Notes: generated from the sequence alone by a model not told the origin. A DNA stretch of 60,589 nt from Clostridiales bacterium (GCA_016342415.1 JAEIOD010000030.1:1-60589), one strand, 5' to 3'; positions 44,201-53,207 are shown, counted from the first letter of the stretch. A program made the numbers and translations.

Positions 44201-45916
44201 TTATTCTTTAATATTGTGTTTATTAAGTTTATAATATAGATTTCTAATTGAAATCTCCAATGTTGCTGCGGTTTTTACTTTATTACCATCGTGTTGTTTT
44301 AAAATGATTTCAATATATTCTTTTTCATAAGCATCCATTTTTTCTTGTAATGGTGTTTTTACGACATTCTTTTTTATTGGTGTATATTCTTTTGATTCTG
44401 TCTCCATTTGATCTACAATCGGTAAATTGCTCTTTGTGATGATTCTTTCATTAAATCGCATATGGATCATAGTCCTTGCAATATAATTCTCCAACTCTCT
44501 AATATTTCCAGGCCAATCATATTGAGTAATAATGTATAATGCTTCATCACTGATGTCTTGTACACTTCTACCAAAGCCCTGATTCTGCTTCTGGATGATA
44601 CTGATGACCAACTCTTTTATATCATCTTTATGCTCTCTTAAAGCAGGTGTTTGAATTGGAATGACATTTAATCTATAATATAAATCTTTTCTAAAAGTTT
44701 TATCCTCTATCGCTTTTTCTAAATTGATATTTGTTGCTGCAATAACTCTTACATCAACAGGAACCACTTTGGAATCGCCAACTCTTACAATCTCTTTTTC
44801 CTGTAAAACACGCAATAGTTTAGCTTGGGTGGACAGACTGACTTCACCAATTTCATCTAGAAAAATGGTTCCTCCATCAGCCATTTCGAAATAACCAGCT
44901 TTACCTGATTTTAAAGCACCTGTAAATGATCCTCCAGAATAACCGAATAACTCGCTCTCTAGAATACCTTCACTAATAGCCATACAGTTTACTCTTACAA
45001 ATTTAGAATGTTTACGACTACTCGCATTGTGTATGGCATGAGCAAATAATTCTTTTCCGGTCCCTGATTCCCCTTGAAGTAAAACCGTTGCTGGAGTCAC
45101 AGCTGCTAATTTTGCTTTTTCAATTGCATTTAAAACCACCGGATTTTGACCTTTAATGTCATCAAAGGTATATTTCGCCTCTAGATTTCGTATGATTTGC
45201 TTTGCTTTATCGAGTTCTTTTGACAATCTTCTTGTCTCGGTAAAGTCATGAAGTACGGCCACACTGCCTTTTAGTTCTCCATTTGATAAAATAGGTGCTG
45301 CACTCACGTAAACATCCCGTCTACTTAAACCGACATTGAATTTTATACCTGTTACAGGTTTCTTTTTTTCAAGTACTTCTAAATGAATACTTTCTTCATT
45401 ATCCCCAAGATCGACGGTACAATTTTTACCGACAATATCTTCTTCATAATAACCCGTCAATTTTGAGTAAGCAGGATTAATCAATAATCCTATACCATTT
45501 TCATCTACAACCGAAATTGCATCTTGTGTTGAGTTTATAATCGCTTGTAACATGGATTGGACTTGTTTAAGATTTGTTACTTTTTCAGCCAATTTAGTTA
45601 TTTCATCAATATCTCGAAATACCGCTATCGCCCCAATCACTTTACCATCATGGTCAATCACAGGCATTCTATTGGTAATTATATTAATCTTACCAAGCTG
45701 CTGTTTTTGATTCAGTTCAGCTTCTCCAGTTGATAAAACATATGGTAAACGTGTCGTTTCAATAACATCAACAATCTTCTTTCCAATCACATCTTTTGAT
45801 TTGAATTCTGTCAATTTTTCCGCCGCACGATTGTACAATGTGATTACACCATTGATATCCACAGCAATCATTGCATCATGTGTTGAATCTAAGATAAGTT
45901 CTAGTTCTCTTTTCAT
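44201..45916 (-). CDS. Sigma-54-dependent PAS/AAA+ activator
   Basis: A 571-residue enhancer-binding protein. Two PAS domains (about 1-110 and 120-240) precede the AAA+ core. Walker A is LLQGESGTGKELFAHAI, the sigma-54 contact loop is GGSFTGALKSGKAG, a GSFTGA variant of GAFTGA, Walker B is GTIFLDEIGEV, and a Fis-type HTH (AATLEISIRNLYYKLNKHNI) ends the protein. Similar regulators control branched-chain acid or butyrate genes (BkdR type). The start is the ATG downstream of a clear promoter; the longer frame would begin inside the -35 box. No phosphorylation receiver is present, so a small ligand probably acts on the PAS domains. It is linked to buk and faces the sigma-54 promoter of ptb. Confidence 0.92.
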   Translation of the reverse strand: MKRELELILDSTHDAMIAVDINGVITLYNRAAEKLTEFKSKDVIGKKIVDVIETTRLPYVLSTGEAELNQKQQLGKINIITNRMPVIDHDGKVIGAIAVFRDIDEITKLAEKVTNLKQVQSMLQAIINSTQDAISVVDENGIGLLINPAYSKLTGYYEEDIVGKNCTVDLGDNEESIHLEVLEKKKPVTGIKFNVGLSRRDVYVSAAPILSNGELKGSVAVLHDFTETRRLSKELDKAKQIIRNLEAKYTFDDIKGQNPVVLNAIEKAKLAAVTPATVLLQGESGTGKELFAHAIHNASSRKHSKFVRVNCMAISEGILESELFGYSGGSFTGALKSGKAGYFEMADGGTIFLDEIGEVSLSTQAKLLRVLQEKEIVRVGDSKVVPVDVRVIAATNINLEKAIEDKTFRKDLYYRLNVIPIQTPALREHKDDIKELVISIIQKQNQGFGRSVQDISDEALYIITQYDWPGNIRELENYIARTMIHMRFNERIITKSNLPIVDQMETESKEYTPIKKNVVKTPLQEKMDAYEKEYIEIILKQHDGNKVKTAATLEISIRNLYYKLNKHNIKE

Positions 45917-45938
45917 AGGCCACCACTTTCTTATCCAT

Positions 45939-45967
45939 ATTGTATCATCTATATGATACACTTCCAA
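45939..45967 (-). promoter_or_regulatory. Sigma-A promoter of the sigma-54 activator gene
   Basis: TTGGAA (45962-45967), 17 bp, TACAAT (45939-45944) on the minus strand; the start codon lies 23 bases downstream of the -10. An inverted repeat GTATCAT-CTAT-ATGATAC (45942-45959) overlaps the -10 and spacer and may be an operator. Confidence 0.8.
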
Positions 45968-45997
45968 GATTTTTTTAATTCTTACACAAAAATTTTA

Positions 45998-46024
45998 AAT
46001 GCCAAAAACAAAGTTTTTGGCATT
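45998..46024 (-). terminator. Terminator of the cdaA-cdaR operon
   Basis: AATGCCAAAAAC and GTTTTTGGCATT form a 12-bp stem with a 3-nt loop, then TTAAAATTTTT on the minus strand. Confidence 0.85.
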
Positions 46025-46076
46025 CTTTACTCACTATCATTTGATTGATCTGTTTTGCAAACTCTTCTATTGCTGA

Positions 46077-47333
46077 CTAATCTGTCGCATCTATATCAAT
46101 GACTTCAATTTTAATATTACTGGGACTAATTTCTATTCCAGTAAATTCATTGTGTTGATTCAACAAAACTTCAGCGTTGATGATACCTGATTCAAAATCT
46201 TCAGCATCAATATATAAGGTTAGATCATTTTTTGTTATATTATTTGCGATACTTTCAAATGCAGTAACTCTCAGTAAAACAACACCTTCAAGTTCGTTAA
46301 TATTGGTTCGTAAATTACTGGCTTTATTTAGGAAAGTAATATCTGAATACTCATACGTGAACTCAGTTGTTATAATTTCCTCTATTGTTACAGATACTTT
46401 TACTTCGTCTAAATATTGATTCATTTCTATATCATCAGGTACATTTAACTCTGTATATATTTCAAAAGAAGCACTCACTCCTGATAAGTTGATATCTTTG
46501 GTTTCAATAAACTTTAACGCATTAATTGCTTCTCTTTGTCCTCTTACATTAACAACATCAGGCAATACAATAATTTCTGTTAAACCATATCCCTGCTTAA
46601 CTTCACCAGTTGTGATTGGTTGTATGGCAATATCTGCTATCTTTGAAATAGGAATCTCTACAGAAATATAGTTGGTTTCAACTTCAACACCAGTAACCGT
46701 TTCACCATTATTATCGATGGCTTCCACAGCAACATCTTTCGAAATTTCTGTAGTTGCATTATTGATGTTAATAATACCGCGAACACTATCTACAGCACCT
46801 ACAAGAGATTCGGGACCTTTTACAAAAACTTGTTGTAGTGATAAAGTCATCTCCTCAGTCATATAGCCTTCTGGTACATTACCCTGTTTTATGATCTGAA
46901 CATCTATTGGTTCTCGTATGATTTCATCGATATCTAAAGTAACTGTATCTCTAGATGTTTCCTCTATAAAGATATCTTCTACAGAAATCTTTTTTCCTAA
47001 TAATACTGTTTGGTCACCACTTGTAAGGTCACCTATATCTGCTGTAATCTCAATATCCGATTTGGTTAATTTAATGACTTCGTTACGTCTACCTTTAAAA
47101 GTAACATCTACAACAAACTCACGTTCACCCATAATTTCATAGTTCTTAGATTTTAGTTCTTCTACACCAATCAGTTGAACCGGTATATCCTCTAATTGTC
47201 TTATCATCTCAGGATTCACTTGATCCATAACAAATATCCAAAATACAATTGCAAATACAATAGAGAGAATTTTAGGAGCTGTGTTTCTCGAAAATTTACT
47301 GTTGTTGTAAATCTCCCTTATCTTTTTTAGCAT
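46077..47333 (-). CDS. cdaR: YbbR-domain regulator of the diadenylate cyclase
   Basis: A 418-residue membrane-anchored protein with one helix at about residues 22-38 and four YbbR-type beta domains outside (recurring motifs of the form VTVDI...PITV, for example IQPITTGEVKQGY). In Firmicutes CdaR sits beside CdaA and modulates c-di-AMP synthesis. Its start overlaps cdaA by 38 bp and is preceded by GGAGG at 7 nt. Confidence 0.9.
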   Translation of the reverse strand: MLKKIREIYNNSKFSRNTAPKILSIVFAIVFWIFVMDQVNPEMIRQLEDIPVQLIGVEELKSKNYEIMGEREFVVDVTFKGRRNEVIKLTKSDIEITADIGDLTSGDQTVLLGKKISVEDIFIEETSRDTVTLDIDEIIREPIDVQIIKQGNVPEGYMTEEMTLSLQQVFVKGPESLVGAVDSVRGIININNATTEISKDVAVEAIDNNGETVTGVEVETNYISVEIPISKIADIAIQPITTGEVKQGYGLTEIIVLPDVVNVRGQREAINALKFIETKDINLSGVSASFEIYTELNVPDDIEMNQYLDEVKVSVTIEEIITTEFTYEYSDITFLNKASNLRTNINELEGVVLLRVTAFESIANNITKNDLTLYIDAEDFESGIINAEVLLNQHNEFTGIEISPSNIKIEVIDIDATD

Positions 47334-48144
47334 TCATATTCCTCCATCTTCCTACAATCGAACTTTTTTCTTCTGCGATAAAATTCTCAATAAGGATTTT
47401 TCTTAAATCATTTGTATCTAAGAATCTGTTGAGTTGACCATCTAAAGCAACTGATATCGCGCCAGTTTCTTCAGATACAACAATTACTAAAGCATCTGAA
47501 TTCTCAATCATCCCAAGTGCTGCTCTATGCCTTGTCCCTAAATCTCTACTTAAATCAGATTTAATAGAGAGAGGTAAAAAACATCCTGCTGCCATTATTT
47601 TTTCTTTTTTTATAAGTATGGCACCATCATGAAGTGGTGCATTATGCTCAAATATATTGGTAATTAATAAAGAGCTGATTCTGCCTTCTATTAACGTACC
47701 CGTATCTACAATTTCATTTAGTCCAGTATCTCTTTCCATAACAATTAACGCACCTGTTTTAGTACGCGAAAGCGTCGAAACTGCTGTCACAATTTCATCT
47801 ATATTTCGTCTTAATTCTTCTCTAATGACTTCTGATATAGAAACAGACAACCACCTAGTTCTACCGATATACTCTAATGCTCTTCTCAGTTCAGGTTGAA
47901 ATACAACCAATAAGGCTATCACACCAACTGTAAGAGTGTTTTCTAAAATATATTGAACCATATGAAGTTGTAACCATTTACTCACATTAAAAACAGCCAA
48001 CAATACTATCAAACCTTTAATCAGCTGTTCTGCACGTGTTTCTCTTATAAGCATCAGTAATTTGTAAAAAATAACTGCTACAATAACAATATCAAATAAA
48101 TCAATGATCCGAAAATTCATGAATAATTTCATGATGGTTTCCAT
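47296..48144 (-). CDS. cdaA: Diadenylate cyclase
   Basis: A 282-residue membrane-bound DAC-domain protein that makes c-di-AMP from two ATP. Three N-terminal helices (about 15-33, 40-58, 65-85) precede the DAC domain, which contains the catalytic DGAILI (HDGAILIKKEKIMAAG) and GTRHRAALG motifs. CdaA-CdaR is the house-keeping c-di-AMP system of Firmicutes. The usual third partner glmM is not next to it here. ATG follows GAGGTGATATT. Confidence 0.95.
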   Translation of the reverse strand: METIMKLFMNFRIIDLFDIVIVAVIFYKLLMLIRETRAEQLIKGLIVLLAVFNVSKWLQLHMVQYILENTLTVGVIALLVVFQPELRRALEYIGRTRWLSVSISEVIREELRRNIDEIVTAVSTLSRTKTGALIVMERDTGLNEIVDTGTLIEGRISSLLITNIFEHNAPLHDGAILIKKEKIMAAGCFLPLSIKSDLSRDLGTRHRAALGMIENSDALVIVVSEETGAISVALDGQLNRFLDTNDLRKILIENFIAEEKSSIVGRWRNMNAKKDKGDLQQQ

Positions 48145-48176
48145 AATATCACCTCGTTCAAAACTCTTATAAAAAC

Positions 48177-48185
48177 ATTATAGCA
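48177..48185 (-). promoter_or_regulatory. Extended -10 promoter of cdaA-cdaR
   Basis: On the minus strand TGC precedes TATAAT (48177-48182), an extended -10 element; the -35 is poor. The cdaA start lies 33 bp downstream. Confidence 0.6.
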
Positions 48186-48229
48186 TTTATACAAATTAAG
48201 ACTACATTAATATGTGATTTCAGACAAAA

Positions 48230-48261
48230 ATAATATGATTGTAATATTACAATCATATTAT
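48230..48261 (-). terminator. 32-bp perfect palindrome, terminator of aroBAC
   Basis: ATAATATGATTGTAAT and its exact complement ATTACAATCATATTAT; on the minus strand followed by TTTTGTC. It begins 3 bp past the aroC stop. Confidence 0.85.
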
Positions 48262-48263
48262 GG

Positions 48264-49325
48264 TTACATTCTATCTAAAATTGTAAGCGCTAACACCGAT
48301 TCCAGCACTGGTACAACACGTTGTACGATGCATGGATCATGCCTTCCTACAACCTGTAATTCAGTTGAAGTCATTGATTCAAAATTAACACTCTCTTGCT
48401 TTTTTGAGATGGAAGGAGTTGGTTTGACAACAACAGAGAAATCAATCGGCATACCATTGGTTATACCACCTAAAATGCCCCCATTATGATTTGTTCTTGT
48501 TTTAATTTTATCTTCTATATAGTAAGCATCATTAGCTTCAGACCCTTTCATGGTAGCTAATTTTAAACCAGAACCAAAGTTTAATCCTTTAATAGCAGGC
48601 ACCGAGAAAATCAATGATGATAAGATGCTTTCAAATGATTCAAAATATGGATCGCCTAAGCCAACTGGTACTCCAATAGCAAAACATCTAATTGTACCAC
48701 CTAACGAGTCCAACTCCGCTTTCGCATCACGAATGGCTTTTTTCATCAATCCTTTTTTGAGATCATTAACCACTGGAAAACTGTCTTTTAAATTTTCAAA
48801 GTCAGAAAGTGTAATAATATCTGATAGTTCATCATCTCTTATAGGGCCAATTGAAGTGATTTGAGCACAGATTTGAATGCCTTTTTTTAACAGTATGTCT
48901 TTGGCAATAGCACCTGCAAATACAATACCTGCAGTCAGTCTACCTGAGAAATGTCCACCACCCCTATAATCGTGAAAATCATTGTATTTCACTTTTGCAG
49001 TAAAATCAGCATGCCCAGGTCTTAATCTATCTTTAATACCATCATAATCTCTTGATATCATATTTTCGTTTCTGATAATCATGGTAATGGGTGCTCCAGT
49101 TGTTTTATCATTAAACACACCACTTAATATCTCAAACTTATCAGATTCTACCCTTTGAGTGACCATATCACTGGTACCAGGTTTTCTTCTGTCTAACTCA
49201 CTTTGTATAAATTCATAATCAAGTTCAATCCCTGGCTCAACGCCTGTCATAGTAATTCCGACGCAGGCACCATGAGATTCTCCAAATATAGATAATCCAA
49301 TATTATTTTTCCATATGCCACTCAT
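48264..49325 (-). CDS. aroC: Chorismate synthase
   Basis: A 353-residue FMN-dependent enzyme of the last shikimate step. SIFGESHGACVGITM, RPGHADFTAKVKY, YRGGGHFSGRLTAG and GRHDPCIVQRVVPV are the family signatures. Its start overlaps the 3' end of aroA by 23 bp; the ATG stands at 8 nt from AGGAGG, and a TTG just before is the alternative. It is the last gene of aroB-aroA-aroC. Confidence 0.96.
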   Translation of the reverse strand: MSGIWKNNIGLSIFGESHGACVGITMTGVEPGIELDYEFIQSELDRRKPGTSDMVTQRVESDKFEILSGVFNDKTTGAPITMIIRNENMISRDYDGIKDRLRPGHADFTAKVKYNDFHDYRGGGHFSGRLTAGIVFAGAIAKDILLKKGIQICAQITSIGPIRDDELSDIITLSDFENLKDSFPVVNDLKKGLMKKAIRDAKAELDSLGGTIRCFAIGVPVGLGDPYFESFESILSSLIFSVPAIKGLNFGSGLKLATMKGSEANDAYYIEDKIKTRTNHNGGILGGITNGMPIDFSVVVKPTPSISKKQESVNFESMTSTELQVVGRHDPCIVQRVVPVLESVLALTILDRM

Positions 49326-50589
49326 CAAACAGACCTCCTACTAGTTTAAATTGCTCAAAGAAATGGGGATATGATTTATTGATTGCTTGACATCCCTCTA
49401 TATAAACTTCTTCTTCACATACCAAAGAAGCAACTGCCAAAGACATCACAATTCTATGATCATTCCACCCTTTGACTTTACCACCTCTAAGCTTAGACAC
49501 CCCTTTAATAATCAAGCCGTCATCTAATTCAGTAATATCAGCACCCAAAGTATTCAACTCAGTTGCAATAGCATTTAATCGATCACACTCTTTGATTCGA
49601 AGTCTTTTGGCATTTATAACCTGTGTCTCACCTGGTGTAATAGCTGCTAAAACTGTTAAAACGGGTATGATATCAGGACATTGTGATCCATCGATAATGG
49701 TCGCTTGTGTTTTGGATTTCTTAACCAAAATTCTGTCACTCTTAACTTCAATACGCCCTAACATTCTTTCCACAATTTCAATCACTTCTTTATCACCTTG
49801 ACTTGAATTTGGATTCATATCCAAACAAGATAAATCACCATTAATAAGTCCCGCAACAATCCAAAATGCAACTTGTGAAAAGTCCCCTTCTACTCTATAA
49901 TCAACAGCTTTAAAGGTTTGATTTCCTTTGATAACGAACCTTTCGTAATTTTCATTAATTATCTGAATACCAAAAGAGTTCAAAACATCCATTGTTAAAT
50001 CTAAATAACCTTTTGATTCTAAATTGGATGTAACAATAATTTCCGAATCTCCATCTAGTAGCGGTAGTGTGTACATCAATCCGGTGATAAACTGTGAACT
50101 GATGTCACCTTGAATCTCGAATTTCCCGGGTTTAATTGAACCTTCAACTTCAAGCGGCAACTCACCATTATATGAATAAGGAATATTTTGCTCGTTAAAT
50201 ATATTCAGAAATGGATCTAAAGGTCTAGTAGTCAGTTTACCTTGACCCGTAAAACTGATTTTATCGTTGCCTAACATACCAATAGGAATCATAAATCTTA
50301 AAGTTGATCCTGATTCGTGACAATCAAACTTCTTTTCATTTACATTTATGGGATAAGCAGTCCCTTTTACCATTAAAGAATCATCCGATTTTTCATAAGT
50401 AGCGCCTAACTGACTCATACATCTCGTAGTTGCTATTATATCTTGTGATTGAATAATATTATCAACTTTACATGTACCTTCAGCTAAACCAGCAGCAATA
50501 ATCGCCCTATGACTTAAACTTTTAGATGGTGGTATCACAATATCTCCTTTTAAGAATTGTCCACCCTTTATTACAATATTATCTAACAT
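49303..50589 (-). CDS. aroA: 5-enolpyruvylshikimate-3-phosphate synthase
   Basis: A 428-residue enzyme. It opens with KGDIVIPPSKSLSHRAIIA, has ESGSTLRFMIPIGM, DISSQFITGLMY, RIKECDRLNAIA and GWNDHRIVMSLAVA. Position after LRFMIP shows no sign of unusual changes. It overlaps aroB by 7 bp and aroC by 23 bp, indicating translational coupling. ATG follows GGAGGGG. Confidence 0.96.
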   Translation of the reverse strand: MLDNIVIKGGQFLKGDIVIPPSKSLSHRAIIAAGLAEGTCKVDNIIQSQDIIATTRCMSQLGATYEKSDDSLMVKGTAYPINVNEKKFDCHESGSTLRFMIPIGMLGNDKISFTGQGKLTTRPLDPFLNIFNEQNIPYSYNGELPLEVEGSIKPGKFEIQGDISSQFITGLMYTLPLLDGDSEIIVTSNLESKGYLDLTMDVLNSFGIQIINENYERFVIKGNQTFKAVDYRVEGDFSQVAFWIVAGLINGDLSCLDMNPNSSQGDKEVIEIVERMLGRIEVKSDRILVKKSKTQATIIDGSQCPDIIPVLTVLAAITPGETQVINAKRLRIKECDRLNAIATELNTLGADITELDDGLIIKGVSKLRGGKVKGWNDHRIVMSLAVASLVCEEEVYIEGCQAINKSYPHFFEQFKLVGGLFDEWHMEK

Positions 50590-51653
50590 AACCCCTCCAT
50601 TAAGAACTTTTCCAAATAGTCATAAGTAACTTTCTCTATGTAACTTTCTCCAATCGTTTTTAGCAAAACAATATTAATTTTATCTTTTACACTTTTTTTA
50701 TCATTTTTCATATAAGTCATCAAAACCTCTAAAGGATAAACCTCATCAAAAAGAAGACCATAAACATCTAATAACTCGACTAGAGAATCATAGGTCTCTC
50801 TATCAATCAAATCTGCTTTTAATGATGCCTTTAGCATATAGAGCATACCTTGACCAACTGCTTCGCCATGATTGTACTTCTTGTAATCATAATATTTCTC
50901 AATAGCATGGCCAACCGTATGTCCATAATTCAATAACATACGTTCATAAGATTCTTTTTCATCTTCCATAACAATATTCGCTTTGGTTTGCACACATTTT
51001 ATAATAATTTCTTTAATAACTGAATGAATACTATCTAAATCATGAGATGTTAAAATATCAAATAAACTTCTATCTTTAATACAAGCATATTTGATTACTT
51101 CTGCCATACCTGATATAAACTCCCTTTCCTCAAGTGTATTTAAAACCTCGGTATCTATATAAACTGCACTGGGATGATAAAAATTTCCAACTAAATTTTT
51201 CCCTTGTGGTAAATTTACAGCCACTTTCCCTCCAACTGAACTGTCTACTTGCGACAGTAAAGTAGTGGGGATTTGAATGAAATCAATACCTCTTAAATAA
51301 GTCGCTGCAGCAAATCCAGCCAAGTCTCCAACAACCCCTCCACCTAAAGCTATGATTGCATCCGTTCTGGTCATATTATGTTCTATTAAATGACTGTATA
51401 TATGGGTAAGCATTTCAATCGACTTGCTGCTCTCGCCATTTGGAATGATATACTCAGAACATATAACATTTAATTTTGAAAACTCATTTTTTATTTGTTC
51501 CAAGTATAACTCGCTGACATGATCATCTGTAATAATTGTTACCTTATGATAAGAAAAAGAATCATTAATCATTGTAGGAATACTATTAAAATATCCAGAA
51601 TCAATAAATATATCATAAGAATTTTCATTTAAATCTAAGTTTATTATTTGCAT
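50583..51653 (-). CDS. aroB: 3-dehydroquinate synthase
   Basis: A 356-residue NAD- and Zn-dependent enzyme. IIALGGGVVGDLAGFAAATY, IQIPTTLLSQVDSSVGGKVA, the GHTVGHAIEKYYD segment with metal His residues and KYNHGEAVGQGM identify it. First gene of aroBAC, divergent from the aroF leader; the ATG follows AAAGGTGA. The remaining shikimate genes (aroD, aroE, aroK) are not in the window. Confidence 0.96.
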   Translation of the reverse strand: MQIINLDLNENSYDIFIDSGYFNSIPTMINDSFSYHKVTIITDDHVSELYLEQIKNEFSKLNVICSEYIIPNGESSKSIEMLTHIYSHLIEHNMTRTDAIIALGGGVVGDLAGFAAATYLRGIDFIQIPTTLLSQVDSSVGGKVAVNLPQGKNLVGNFYHPSAVYIDTEVLNTLEEREFISGMAEVIKYACIKDRSLFDILTSHDLDSIHSVIKEIIIKCVQTKANIVMEDEKESYERMLLNYGHTVGHAIEKYYDYKKYNHGEAVGQGMLYMLKASLKADLIDRETYDSLVELLDVYGLLFDEVYPLEVLMTYMKNDKKSVKDKINIVLLKTIGESYIEKVTYDYLEKFLMEGLC

Positions 51654-51704
51654 ATTTATTCACCTTTACTCACTAAAGTTACACTATTACTTTTCTACGT
51701 TTTA

Positions 51705-52010
51705 TGTTCTATTCTATTGTAACATCAACATAATTTAAGCACCATTTGTTTTTATTGCTTCCATGGTTTTCTCACCCTACAATCCACTTGGATAAATATC
51801 CAACCCCTAATCATTTCAATGTTTACAAAGAAATTCAACTGTTATAACTACATGTGTAAAACGACTTGCCATATGCTCTTTTTTACTTTGATTCCAATCA
51901 TCTTTTAATTATAATTAATTGAATAAATGTTTATAACTTTTATATTCATTGAATATTGATATTTATCTTATGCAATCCATATACAAATGTCAAGAGATTT
52001 TTTTTTTAGA
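51705..52010. other. 306-bp AT-rich divergent interval
   Basis: Between aroB and the aroF promoter. I see no coding sequence or convincing structure, apart from a GGATATTTATCC palindrome on the minus strand near 51791-51802. Confidence 0.5.
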
Positions 52011-52018
52011 ATAATCTA

Positions 52019-52047
52019 TTGACATTCCATTTGAAAGGTAATACAAT
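52019..52047 (+). promoter_or_regulatory. Consensus sigma-A promoter of the aroF leader
   Basis: TTGACA (52019-52024), 17 bp, TACAAT (52042-52047). The leader peptide start is 33 bp downstream. Confidence 0.92.
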
Positions 52048-52080
52048 TCTCAATAACAACACGTTCGAAGGAGAAAAACT

Positions 52081-52236
52081 ATGTCTGTTACAGATTCTAA
52101 AAAATCATTATTACAACAATTAAATAATATGATTAAATTAGTTCAAGATTACTTTTTCTTTTTTTACTGGGGTTTCTATTATTGGAGCGCTGGTTTATTT
52201 GCATACAACAAAATTACGGGAAACTATCAAACCTAA
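52081..52236 (+). CDS. Aromatic leader peptide of aroF (attenuator peptide)
   Basis: A 51-codon gene behind GAAGGAGAAAAACT. The peptide has a plain N-terminal half (MSVTDSKKSLLQQLNNMIKL) and then a dense aromatic run, DYFFFFYWGFYYWSAGLF, followed by AYN. Residues 24-42 hold 13 aromatic residues (six Phe, five Tyr, two Trp), while the first 23 have none. This is the hallmark of leader peptides that sense Phe, Tyr and Trp supply through ribosome stalling. Directly after the stop lie the attenuator hairpins and then aroF, which commits carbon to these same amino acids. I do not recognise it as a named family; the assignment is from sequence logic. Confidence 0.9.
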   Translation: MSVTDSKKSLLQQLNNMIKLVQDYFFFFYWGFYYWSAGLFAYNKITGNYQT

Positions 52237-52297
52237 AAGTAGCTACAACATTTTAAGGATTAAATTGAGGAGTTTCCCGAGGGAAACTTCTTTTTTA
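52218..52297 (+). promoter_or_regulatory. Attenuator: alternative hairpins before aroF
   Basis: The terminator is AGTTTCCC (52271-52278) pairing with GGGAAACT (52281-52288), followed by TCTTTTTTATT. The sequence GGGAAACT occurs once more at 52218-52225, inside the last codons of the leader gene, and can pair with the same AGTTTCCC as an antiterminator. A ribosome that stalls in the aromatic run leaves it free; a ribosome reaching the stop codon covers it. Confidence 0.88.
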
Positions 52298-52352
52298 TTA
52301 GAAAAAATTGGATGAAATCTAAATTACTGATAAATATATGAAGGAGCTTATC

Positions 52353-53207
52353 ATGTCAACTCAAGAAGTTAAATTACCAAAATTTAAATTAGCCAGTCGT
52401 TTAACCAAACAAGAAGATACCATAATCAAGATCAAGGGACAACATGTTGGTGGACATCACTTAACAGTTATTGCTGGTCCCTGTGCTATTGAAAACGAAT
52501 ACCAAATGATTTCTACTGCTCGAGCTGTTAAATCAGCAGGTGCAACTATGTTAAGAGGTGGTGCTTACAAACCACGTACCTCGCCATACAGTTTTCAAGG
52601 ATTGGAAGAAGAAGGCTTAAAACTTCTTAAAAAAGCTGGTGAACTTGTAGATTTGCCAACTGTATCTGAAGTTATTTCGACTGAAACTTTTGACATAGTT
52701 GAAAAATATGTTGACGTTATGCAAATAGGCGCACGCAATATGCAAAACTTCACACTTCTCAAACGTGCAGGGAAAACCAATAAACCCATTTTATTAAAAA
52801 GAGGCATGTCTGCAACCATAGAAGAACTCTTAATGGCTGCAGAGTATATTATGAGCGAAGGCAATCCAAATATTATATTGTGTGAACGAGGCATTCGAAC
52901 ATTCGAAACTTACACTAGAAACACCTTGGATTTAAGTGCTGTATTAGCCGTTAGGGAACTTTCTCATTTACCAATAATAGTTGATCCAAGTCATGCAACC
53001 GGGAAACATAATATGATCCAACCCTTGGCTAAAGCAGCTGTTATAACAGGAGCTCACGGATTAATGATAGAAGTTCATTACCAACCAGAAATTGCATTAT
53101 GCGACGGACCGCAATCACTAGAACCAGAAGCATTTGAACTCTTGATGGATGATATCAATCATTTAAGAGATTACAACTCTCAAATGCTCAATATAAAAAG
53201 CAAATAA
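52353..53207 (+). CDS. aroF: 3-deoxy-7-phosphoheptulonate (DAHP) synthase, type I-beta
   Basis: A 284-residue enzyme for the first step of aromatic biosynthesis. LTVIAGPCAIENEYQM, LRGGAYKPRTSPYSFQGL, QIGARNMQNF, ILLKRGMSATIEE, and VDPSHATGKHNM, as well as CDGPQSL near the end, are the I-beta type signatures. It has only about 35 residues before the barrel, so the N-terminal ferredoxin-like regulatory domain of some homologues is absent, and no chorismate mutase domain is fused. Control therefore seems to lie in the RNA leader. ATG follows GAAGGAG; an ATG 5 codons upstream overlaps that site. Confidence 0.95.
   Translation: MSTQEVKLPKFKLASRLTKQEDTIIKIKGQHVGGHHLTVIAGPCAIENEYQMISTARAVKSAGATMLRGGAYKPRTSPYSFQGLEEEGLKLLKKAGELVDLPTVSEVISTETFDIVEKYVDVMQIGARNMQNFTLLKRAGKTNKPILLKRGMSATIEELLMAAEYIMSEGNPNIILCERGIRTFETYTRNTLDLSAVLAVRELSHLPIIVDPSHATGKHNMIQPLAKAAVITGAHGLMIEVHYQPEIALCDGPQSLEPEAFELLMDDINHLRDYNSQMLNIKSK

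Noticed and set aside
51774..51830. Nine-codon frame (MEAIKTNGA) on the minus strand upstream of aroB
   Set aside because: Too short, no ribosome site, and not in a position to act as an attenuator for aroB.
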